8,647 bases of DNA from Planctomycetota bacterium (lineage in GTDB: Bacteria; Planctomycetota; UBA1135; UBA2386): the NCBI GenBank assembly GCA_020425885.1, contig JAGQRA010000912.1, positions 1 to 8,647 of the forward strand, in the 5' to 3' direction. The notes under the pieces are model-generated. The model worked only from the letters and a program-made list of their open reading frames with translations, was not told where the DNA came from and did no database searches. The position numbers and the translations under genes are program-made. Of the stretch, positions 1 through 5,711 are shown in pieces; position 1 is the stretch's first letter, and each line of letters begins with the position of its first letter.

Positions 1-1
1 C

Positions 2-397
2 GAAGTCGTCGTCCTGCGCCGCAACGTGCGTCTCCGCCCGCCGCGTCCGCCGATCGCGGTCGAGCCCGAACCGAAGCCCGAACCGAAGTCAGAACCGAAG
101 TCCGAACCGGCTACCGTCGAGGCCGTCGCCAGCGCGCGCGTGCTGACCCCGGTGTCGGGGCACAATCCGACCCCGGTCTATCCTCGCGCCGCCCGCCGCC
201 ATCACATCGAAGGCATCGTGATGATCCGCGTCGACGTCGACGACGATGGCGTCGCGATCCGTTGTGCCGTGCTGACGACGAGCGGCTGCACGCTGCTCGA
301 TGACGCGGCGTTGCGGGCCGCGCGGCAGTGGCGCTTCGACGGTGGTCCGGGCGTCATCGACCTGCCGTTCCGCTTCGAACTCGTCCGGCGTTCGTAG
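2..397 (+). CDS. tonB: TonB family energy transducer, C-terminal part (5' end outside window)
   Basis: The reading frame is open from base 2, so the N-terminal membrane anchor lies to the left of the window. The visible part has a Pro/Glu/Lys stretch (repeated EPKP/EPKS units, bases 68-109), which in this family spans the periplasm. A TonB C-terminal domain follows, with PVYPRAAR, then EGIVMIRVDVDDDG, then SG-x-LLDDAALRAARQWRF, and the protein ends in ELVRRS. TonB couples the inner-membrane proton gradient (through ExbB/ExbD) to outer-membrane receptors by pairing with their TonB box. The receptor at 5710-7854 is an obvious client, although the genes are convergent with a secreted-protein gene between them. 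The two Cys in the domain (RCAV, SGCT) are unusual for TonB. The family call is firm. Whether this copy is dedicated to the nearby importer, and whether exbB/exbD lie upstream, cannot be seen. Confidence 0.9.
   Translation, partial: EVVVLRRNVRLRPPRPPIAVEPEPKPEPKSEPKSEPATVEAVASARVLTPVSGHNPTPVYPRAARRHHIEGIVMIRVDVDDDGVAIRCAVLTTSGCTLLDDAALRAARQWRFDGGPGVIDLPFRFELVRRS
68..109 (+). repeat. 12-base tandem repeat coding for EPK(P/S) units in tonB
   Basis: Three full copies and one half copy of a 12-base unit lie head to tail: GAACCGAAGCCC, GAACCGAAGTCA, GAACCGAAGTCC, then GAACCG. They encode Glu-Pro-Lys-(Pro/Ser) repeats in the periplasm-spanning linker of TonB. Because the unit length is a multiple of three, slippage would lengthen or shorten the linker without a frameshift. 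Confidence 0.85.
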
Positions 398-424
398 CGA
401 TCGCCGCGATTGCACGGTCAGGCG

Positions 425-456
425 AGCTGACGATCAATACGTGTTGATCGCCAGCT
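425..456. terminator. Near-perfect inverted repeat, likely bidirectional terminator of convergent genes
   Basis: The arms are AGCTG-A-CGATCAA and TTGATCG-C-CAGCT around a 6-base loop TACGTG, giving twelve pairs and one A/C mismatch. The structure starts 28 bases after the tonB stop and covers the stop codon (434-436) and last codons of the minus-strand gene, so it could end transcripts from both sides. A second small stem (GTCAG 417-421 with CTGAC 427-431) overlaps its left arm. There is no T-run on either side, so intrinsic termination is inferred from position and stem strength only. Confidence 0.5.
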
Positions 457-1648
457 GCAGGCCGTTGCTGGTCGCCACCGAGGTGCCGAACGTCGCCGCC
501 TGAGCGTGGAGGTTGAAGTTGCCGAAGCCGCTCGGCACCGGGAACGGCAGGATCGCCGTGGCGCCGGCGATCGGGACGCCGAGCGCGATGCCGCTGAGCT
601 GGACGTATTGCGAGCAGCCGGCGAAGCCGAACACGCCGAGATCGATGACCGGCGCCTGTGGCCGGAACGAGAATGCCAGGATGCCGAGCGCGCTGCCGGC
701 CGGGATCTGTGACATCTCGAGCGACACGACGGTACCGGCGATCGGACGCTGCAGGCTGCGCAGCGTCAGCGGCGCCGTCGCCGGGCAGCCGTAGCCGAAC
801 GGGTAGCCGAACGCCGGCTGCGTCAATGGGAACGGGTTGGCAATCAGGTCGAAGCTGCGCACGGTGCCGTTGGCCTCGACGATCATCAGCCGGTCGAATG
901 TGACGTTGTGGTGAGCCTGGGCGTCCTGGACCACGGCCTCGATGGCGGAGCGGTGGGCGTAGTTGAGCTGCGCGACGGTGTCGTGCGGCAGGACCAGCGG
1001 GTTGCCGGGCGCCGGCGTGCCCTGCACGGTGGCGAAGAAGCGGCCGAGGTCGATGGCGATCGTCTCACCCGACAGCGACGTCTGCCGCAGGTTCGTGGTC
1101 GTCGCCGGCACCGTGGGGCCGCAGTTGCACGCCGGCTCGTTCATCGTGTTCTTCGTCAGGATCGCCGGCCCGCCGAGCTCGACCCAGACGTACGAGCAGT
1201 CGTACGACCAGAAGCTGATGAAGCACTCGCACTCCCACGGCTGGACGCTCGAGTTCGGGTAGCGCATGTAGGCGCCGACACGCTCGCACGGGCCGGCGGT
1301 CAGCGTGAACGCGGTGTCGACCTCGGTCTCGACCGACGCAGAAACCGAGCCGCTGCCGAGCGGCACGGTGACGGATCCGGACACCTTCGTGCCCTGAGAG
1401 ATCGTCACCGACATGCCGCAGCTGACCTGCGGTTCGATCGGGATCTGCAGCTCGCCGGTCCAGATCCTGGTCAACGAGCAGATCTTCAGCAGGTTGTTCC
1501 AGGTGTAGGCGACGTTCGTCCAGCCGCCGGTCGAGCGGTTGAGCGGGTCGGACTGGTGCTCCTGGAACGGGGACTGCGACTGCGCGCTCGCGGCGACGGT
1601 GGCCAGGGCGAACGCGGCGGACAGGGACAGGATTCTCTTCGCGTGCAT
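434..1648 (-). CDS. Secreted Cys-rich protein with planctomycete-type C-terminal domain, function unknown
   Basis: A 404-residue protein with a clear Sec signal peptide: MHAKR, a hydrophobic core to about residue 19, and ASA-Q cleavage after residue 22. I chose the ATG at 1648 because GAGGAA sits 3 bases before it and the signal peptide starts there; the frame stays open to 1777 but that extension is Pro/Arg-rich and has no homology I recognise. Three regions can be seen. Residues 24-180 carry eight Cys (57, 77, 121, 140, 142, 151, 174, 176), including CEC and CNC pairs, and a Ser/Val/Thr-rich alternating segment (80-118) that looks like beta strands. Residues 190-280 are mixed. Residues 284-404 resemble a beta-rich domain common in Planctomycetota secreted proteins (GYGCP at 286, IDLG at 335, GFAGC at 341, ATSNG near the end). 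The ten Cys suggest disulfides, hence an exported location. No catalytic motif was recognised. It lies 198 bases beyond the operon and may be transcribed separately. Confidence 0.8.
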   Translation of the reverse strand: MHAKRILSLSAAFALATVAASAQSQSPFQEHQSDPLNRSTGGWTNVAYTWNNLLKICSLTRIWTGELQIPIEPQVSCGMSVTISQGTKVSGSVTVPLGSGSVSASVETEVDTAFTLTAGPCERVGAYMRYPNSSVQPWECECFISFWSYDCSYVWVELGGPAILTKNTMNEPACNCGPTVPATTTNLRQTSLSGETIAIDLGRFFATVQGTPAPGNPLVLPHDTVAQLNYAHRSAIEAVVQDAQAHHNVTFDRLMIVEANGTVRSFDLIANPFPLTQPAFGYPFGYGCPATAPLTLRSLQRPIAGTVVSLEMSQIPAGSALGILAFSFRPQAPVIDLGVFGFAGCSQYVQLSGIALGVPIAGATAILPFPVPSGFGNFNLHAQAATFGTSVATSNGLQLAINTY

Positions 1649-1651
1649 GGG

Positions 1652-1657
1652 TTCCTC
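1652..1657 (-). promoter_or_regulatory. Shine-Dalgarno site of the secreted protein gene
   Basis: GAGGAA, with 5 bases between GAGG and the ATG at 1648. It decides the start in favour of the signal-peptide Met rather than the upstream ATG at 1777. Confidence 0.75.
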
Positions 1658-1745
1658 ACGTGGACTGAGGGAGGGGGAAAGCGGGGGGCGAGGCGCGGTG
1701 ATCGCGGCACCCCCACAGGCAAGAGGTCCGTGGCGGCCGCGAACA

Positions 1746-1776
1746 TGACACGCGGCTCGCGGAATTCCGCGCGTCA
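1746..1776. repeat. Palindrome in the gap between lipoprotein and secreted-protein genes
   Basis: A perfect 14-base palindrome, CGCGGAATTCCGCG, occupies 1758-1771. It is nested in an alternative longer stem in which TGACACGCGG (1746-1755) pairs with CCGCGCGTCA (1767-1776) with one mismatch. It lies 71 bases after the operon's last stop codon and about 100 bases before the next start, so it could be an operon terminator (no T-run follows) or an operator for the downstream gene. The rest of the 198-base gap (1649-1846) shows no convincing promoter to me. Confidence 0.45.
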
Positions 1777-1846
1777 CTGGCGCGCGTCGCTGCCGATCCG
1801 GGTCGGCAACTACCGGTCGCGCTTCACCCGATCACAGACAGCGGCC

Positions 1847-2962
1847 TCATCGCCGCAGCAGGGTGACGCGGCGCGAGTAGCCGCCGAGCAGCAATTCGTC
1901 GGCGTCGTTGCCCGGCACGAGATCGGCGGCCTCGATGGTGTGGCCGCGATCGAGATCGACGTGCAGCGTGACCGGATCGAGCACGCCGAGCCTGGGCACG
2001 AGTGCGCGGCAGCGCTTGTGGAAGCCGAACACCACGAGGTTGGCGACCTCGCCCGCCGCGGGGAAGGTGCCGAGGACGGCGCCGCGCAGGCCGCTGTCCG
2101 TACCTTCCTGGTCGAGCACCTCGTAGGTGAAGTCATCGCCGGTCCTGTTGAAGTGCAGCAGGCGGCCGGCATAGCCGGTGACGTAGGCGCCGCCATCGGG
2201 GTCGGGCGTCACCCGGGACAGGCCGCCGGGTTCGTCGAGCAGATAGGTCGCCGCCTCGGCATCGGCGAGGTCGATGCGCAGCAGCCGTCCGGTCTTGAAC
2301 GCGACCAGCGCGACGTGGCGCGGCCCCGCGGATTCGGCGAGGAAGCCCAGGTCCTTGATCTTGTTGCGCTCCGGATCCGCGTCGGGCTGCTCGACGTGCA
2401 GCACCGTATCGCTCCATTCGCCGCCGGCGGCCTGCTCGAGGGCGTGCAGCGTGCCGGCGTAGGTCGACGCCAGGATGCGGGCGCGGGCGCCGGGTCGCTG
2501 CGGCTCGATGATCTCGACCGAATGCACGTAGGCATCGCCGGCCCAGATGCGTCGCACCCGGGCCCGCTGCGCCGGGTCCGCGGTCACCGCGATCTGGAAC
2601 ACCGCGCCGCCGTGCTCGCTGGCCTTGTCGCCGGCGAGGTAGCCGCCGACGTAGATCTCCTCGCCCGGGATCGACGGGTCGACGTCGCCGATCACCAGAC
2701 CGGTCAGCTCGGTGCCGTTGACGTAGAGCACCTCGCTGCGCGTGGTCTCGCCGTCGAAGTGCATCAGCGCGACCTCGCCGACCTGGTCGACGCTGACCGC
2801 CTGCAGGTTGGGGTCGGTCGGGTCGGGGTGGCCGGTGCGGATGCGTTCGATCGTCGCCGCGGTGCGATGGACGACGATCGCGCGCCAGCCGGGCGTCGCA
2901 CATGCGCCCAGAACGAACGGCATCGAGGTCAGGAGACACAGCAGTCGGGGAGCGGGTTTCAT
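1847..2962 (-). CDS. Beta-propeller-like lipoprotein, last gene of the importer operon
   Basis: A 371-residue protein with a lipoprotein signal peptide: MKPAPR, a hydrophobic stretch, then lipobox LGAC with Cys21 as the lipidation site. The rest shows about six divergent repeats, roughly at residues 78-126, 138-176, 186-231, 239-272, 279-325 and 332-371. Each has a strand ending in a D or G turn, a segment like GD-DP--PG-E--VGGY, and then G-L--(I/L)-R. The clearest copies are IPGEEIYVGGYLAG, ILASTYAGTLHAL, AYVTGYAGRLLHF and NDADELLLGGYSRRV. This spacing fits a beta-propeller of the FG-GAP/WD-like kind; the assignment is by pattern only. Its ATG overlaps the ATPase stop as ATGA, and GAGGAA 5 bases upstream supports this start, so it should be made together with the importer. 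As a lipoprotein it would sit in the inner or outer membrane facing the periplasm or the cell surface. Its role is unknown: ligand capture, receptor partner or assembly factor are all possible. Confidence 0.8.
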   Translation of the reverse strand: MKPAPRLLCLLTSMPFVLGACATPGWRAIVVHRTAATIERIRTGHPDPTDPNLQAVSVDQVGEVALMHFDGETTRSEVLYVNGTELTGLVIGDVDPSIPGEEIYVGGYLAGDKASEHGGAVFQIAVTADPAQRARVRRIWAGDAYVHSVEIIEPQRPGARARILASTYAGTLHALEQAAGGEWSDTVLHVEQPDADPERNKIKDLGFLAESAGPRHVALVAFKTGRLLRIDLADAEAATYLLDEPGGLSRVTPDPDGGAYVTGYAGRLLHFNRTGDDFTYEVLDQEGTDSGLRGAVLGTFPAAGEVANLVVFGFHKRCRALVPRLGVLDPVTLHVDLDRGHTIEAADLVPGNDADELLLGGYSRRVTLLRR

Positions 2963-3780
2963 GTCGGTTCCTCAGCGGAGTGGAAGTGATCTTCGAAGTC
3001 GGCGATGGCCGCGACCGGCACGACCTTGATCGAACCGGTGGCGGCGCTGCGTTCGACCTCGGCCTCGATGCCGAACGCCAGCCGCAGGTTGGCCGGCGTC
3101 AGCACCTTCTCGGCGGCGCCACCGGCGACGATGCGGCCGGCGTGCAGCAGCGCGAGGCGGTCGCAGTAGCGGGCCGCGAGGTCGAGTTCGTGCAGCACAA
3201 CGAGTCCGGCGGTGCCCGGCCGGCGGCTGAAGTCGCGCGCGAACTCCATGACCGCGAGCTGATGTCGGACGTCGAGCTGCTGCACCGGCTCGTCGAGCAG
3301 CAGCACGCGCGGCTCCTGCGCCAGCGCCTGGGCGATCAGCACGCGGCGGAACTCGCCACCCGACAGCTCGCTGACCGGTCGCGATGCGAACGGCGTGAGC
3401 TGCAACGTCTCGAGACTCGCGGCGACAATGGCCTGGTCGCGCCGCGTGGGGCCACGCAGCCACGGCGAGTGCGGGTAGCGGCCGAGCGCGACGAAGTCGG
3501 CCACCGGCACCGGGAACGGCACCTCGCAGCGCTGCGGCACCACGGCGATGCCGCGCGCGATCGCCTTGGCAGAGAGGTCGCGCAGGTCGCGGCCGTCGAA
3601 CTCGACCGCGCCATGCTGCGGCCGCAGCGCGCCGTGCAGGCATGCGAGCAGGGTCGACTTGCCGGTGCCGTTGGCGCCGATGACGCCGAGCAGCTCGCCT
3701 TCGTGCAGCTCGAGCGAGACGCCTTCGAGCACGCGGTGCGCGTCGTATGCGAACGACAGCGACTCGGCGCGGAGCCTCAT
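2959..3780 (-). CDS. ABC importer ATPase, FecE/BtuD/HmuV type
   Basis: A 273-residue cytoplasmic ATPase that would power import of a ferric chelate, haem or corrinoid through the permease encoded just upstream. All ABC motifs are present: Walker A GANGTGKST (35-43), Q-loop Gln83 (VVPQR), signature LSGGE (139-143), Walker B VLLLDEP (159-165), D-loop QLD (168-170) and H-loop His197 (VLHELD). The line VADFVALGRYPHSPW (93-107) is typical of the iron-chelate/B12 ATPase subfamily. I chose the ATG at 3780, which overlaps the permease stop as ATGA and is preceded by GGGGGAG 6 bases away. The upstream ATG at 3825 would add 15 residues and overlap the permease gene further. The C-terminal ~25 residues (after GIEAEVE) are a short tail of normal length for the group. 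Confidence 0.95.
   Translation of the reverse strand: MRLRAESLSFAYDAHRVLEGVSLELHEGELLGVIGANGTGKSTLLACLHGALRPQHGAVEFDGRDLRDLSAKAIARGIAVVPQRCEVPFPVPVADFVALGRYPHSPWLRGPTRRDQAIVAASLETLQLTPFASRPVSELSGGEFRRVLIAQALAQEPRVLLLDEPVQQLDVRHQLAVMEFARDFSRRPGTAGLVVLHELDLAARYCDRLALLHAGRIVAGGAAEKVLTPANLRLAFGIEAEVERSAATGSIKVVPVAAIADFEDHFHSAEEPT
2968..2973 (-). promoter_or_regulatory. Shine-Dalgarno site of the propeller lipoprotein, inside the ATPase gene
   Basis: GAGGAA, with 7 bases between GAGG and the ATG at 2962. It lies within the last codons of the ATPase gene, which supports coupled translation through the ATGA overlap. Confidence 0.7.
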
Positions 3781-4790
3781 CGCGTGCTCCCCCGCGCGAT
3801 CGAACGCAGCAACATCAGGAAGCACGGCACCCCGATCAGCGAGGTCAGCACGCCGAGCGGCAGTTCGTTGGGGGCGACCGCGGTGCGCGCGATGCAGTCG
3901 ACGCCGAGCAGCAGCAACGCGCCGAGCAGGGCCGCGGTCGGCAGCAGGCGGGCATGCAACGGGCCTGTGAGGCGGCGGGCCGCGTGCGGCACGATCAGGC
4001 CGGCGAAGGCGACGACGCCGGCGATCGAGACCGCGAGGCTGGTCAGCAGACTGGCCGTGACCAGCACGGCGACGCCGAGCCGGTCGGTGGCCAGCCCGAG
4101 TCGCTGCGCCTGGCTCTCGCCGCGCGCGAACAGGTCGAGCTTACGTGACAGCAGCCACGCCAGCACGATGGCGGCGAGGGTCAGCGGGGCGGTGTAGGTC
4201 AACGGTTGCCAGGTGATCTGCCACAGACCGCCGAGCAGGAACAGCACCATGCGGCTCAGCTGCCCTTCGTCCTTCGACGCGTACTGCACCAGGCCGACCA
4301 GGGCGGCGAACATCATGCCGACGTTGACGCCGGCGAGCAGCACGATGTGCGAGGGGAAGCCGCGCCGTGATCTGGCGATCGCCAGCACCAGCAGCGTGGC
4401 CGCGACCGCCGCCACGAAGGCGAGGCCGACGGAGGCGACGTACGACCAGCCGAGGAACACGCCGAGCACGCGGCCGAATCCCGACGCCTGCGCGGTGCCG
4501 ATCATGGTCGGGCTGGCCAGCGGATCGCGCAGCAGCGCCTGCAGCGCGCAGCCGGCCGTCGCCAGTCCGGCCCCGACGCAGACCGCGGCGACCGCGCGCG
4601 GCAGCCGGATGTCGAGCACCAGCGTGCGCGGCAACTCGTCGTCGGCGCCGCCCGACAACACCCGCCAGACCTCGCCGGGCGTGATGTGGATGACGCCGAC
4701 GCACAGCGAGGCGAACACCGCGGCGGCGATGATGGCGACGCCGACCAGCAGCCACGCCGCCGGGTGGCCGGTGCGCCGGGCGACGGTCAC
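3777..4790 (-). CDS. FecCD-family ABC importer permease
   Basis: A 337-residue inner-membrane protein of the FecCD/BtuC family, mostly hydrophobic, with about ten likely transmembrane helices as usual for the family. Diagnostic segments are visible. The first is RLPRAVAAVCVGAGLATAG followed by LQALLRDPLASPTMIG (about residues 63-97). Later come GLIVPHAARRLTGP (about 264-277), which forms part of the contact with the ATPase, and NELPLGVLTSLIGVPCF (about 308-324) near the end. It starts with GTG at 4790, overlapping the binding-protein stop as GTGA; no nearer start fits, and the upstream purines (GGGA, GGAG) are only a fair ribosome site. Only one permease gene is present, so the transporter is presumably a homodimer as in BtuC2D2, unlike the FecC/FecD pair of E. 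coli. The ligand cannot be read from the permease. Confidence 0.95.
   Translation of the reverse strand: MTVARRTGHPAAWLLVGVAIIAAAVFASLCVGVIHITPGEVWRVLSGGADDELPRTLVLDIRLPRAVAAVCVGAGLATAGCALQALLRDPLASPTMIGTAQASGFGRVLGVFLGWSYVASVGLAFVAAVAATLLVLAIARSRRGFPSHIVLLAGVNVGMMFAALVGLVQYASKDEGQLSRMVLFLLGGLWQITWQPLTYTAPLTLAAIVLAWLLSRKLDLFARGESQAQRLGLATDRLGVAVLVTASLLTSLAVSIAGVVAFAGLIVPHAARRLTGPLHARLLPTAALLGALLLLGVDCIARTAVAPNELPLGVLTSLIGVPCFLMLLRSIARGSTR
3787..3793 (-). promoter_or_regulatory. Shine-Dalgarno site of the ABC ATPase, inside the permease gene
   Basis: GGGGGAG, 6 bases before the ATG at 3780. It fixes the ATPase start at the ATGA overlap and rejects the start at 3825. Confidence 0.75.
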
Positions 4791-5701
4791 CGTTCCCGGG
4801 CTCCGTCCGCGAACAGCTCAGGGTGCAGCCACGGCAGCAGCTGCCGCTCGCAGGCCGCGATGCATGCCGGCGACGGAGACTGCACCTGGCGTTGCGCCTC
4901 CGGGATCCGATACACGCGCCCGGCCTTCACCGCGGCGATGTGATCCCAGCCGGGTCGCGCGGCGATCGCGTCGGGGGCCTCGCACCACGGCGACAGCAAG
5001 ATGACCTCCGGGTCGGCGGCCAGGATCGCCTCGGCGCTCAGGGTCGGGTTGGCCATGGCGATGTCGCCGGCGATGTTGCGTCCGCCGGCGAGGCTGATCA
5101 TGTCGTCGATGACGGTGCCCTTGCCGGCGCTGCGGCCGGGTCGACCGGCCTCGTAGTAGACGGCGACGCGCGGCAGGTCGGCCGTGCGTTGGCGCAGGCG
5201 CGCGACCTGCGCCCGCATCGCCTGCACGGTGGCGCGCGCCTTGTCGCCGCGGCCGATGCGTTCGCCGATGTCGACGACGGTGGCGGCGATGGTGTCGAGG
5301 TCGCTGCCGGTCGGCACCCACAGCACGTCGAGACCACGGCCGTCGAGCGCCGGCCGCAGATCGTGCTTGGCGATCACGAGGTCCGGTTGCAGGTCGATCA
5401 CCGCCTCGACGTTGAGCGCCTGCGATGGGCCGGAGTGATCGTCGTTGCGGATCCTCACCAGACCTTCGGTGCCGGGCACGTGGCAGTCCTCCTCGACCGC
5501 GACCGCACGCCGGAGTTCGCCGAGCATCGACAGCGTGTCGACCGAACCGATGGTCAGGGCGACGATGCGCCGCGGCTCGGCGACGCGCCGGACCGTGTTC
5601 GTGGTGCCATCGCCGCAAGCGGCGAGACCGGACCCGACGATCGTGAGCACGAGCGCGCGGCGGACCGCGCGTCGACCGTCGCCACGAGGCTGGATCGTCA
5701 T
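4787..5701 (-). CDS. Periplasmic substrate-binding lipoprotein, FecB/BtuF (TroA-like) family
   Basis: A 304-residue class III binding protein that would deliver the ligand from the receptor to the permease. The signal peptide has an Arg-rich start (RRAVRR), a hydrophobic core and lipobox LAAC with Cys29 lipidated. Two lobes follow. Lobe 1 has RRIVALTIGSVDTLSMLGE (44-62) and VEAVIDLQPDLVIA (98-111). A helical spacer has VVDIGERIGRGDKA (142-155). Lobe 2 has GTVIDDMISLAGGRNIAGD (195-213), LSAEAILAADPEVILLSP (221-238) and AAVKAGRVYRIP (256-267), all standard family lines. I chose the ATG at 5701 because GAGG precedes it and the lipobox follows; the frame is open to 5989 but that would put 279 bases inside the receptor gene and hide the signal peptide. 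The receptor stop is 8 bases away. A CHVPGTEG segment and an NDDH segment (residues 73-89) might touch the ligand; this is a guess. Confidence 0.92.
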   Translation of the reverse strand: MTIQPRGDGRRAVRRALVLTIVGSGLAACGDGTTNTVRRVAEPRRIVALTIGSVDTLSMLGELRRAVAVEEDCHVPGTEGLVRIRNDDHSGPSQALNVEAVIDLQPDLVIAKHDLRPALDGRGLDVLWVPTGSDLDTIAATVVDIGERIGRGDKARATVQAMRAQVARLRQRTADLPRVAVYYEAGRPGRSAGKGTVIDDMISLAGGRNIAGDIAMANPTLSAEAILAADPEVILLSPWCEAPDAIAARPGWDHIAAVKAGRVYRIPEAQRQVQSPSPACIAACERQLLPWLHPELFADGARER

Positions 5702-5707
5702 GGCCGA

Positions 5708-5711
5708 CCTC
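5708..5711 (-). promoter_or_regulatory. Shine-Dalgarno site of the binding protein, overlapping the receptor stop codon
   Basis: GAGG, 6 bases before the ATG at 5701. Its first two bases are the last two of the receptor's TGA stop (5712-5710), so ribosomes ending the receptor can re-initiate on the binding protein. Confidence 0.7.

Noticed and set aside
908..2989. Plus-strand open frame of 693 codons
   Set aside because: It runs antisense across two genes with signal peptides and recognised domains; its product is Arg/Asp/Glu/Ala/Gly-rich with no signal or domain, a usual artefact of codon bias in GC-rich DNA.
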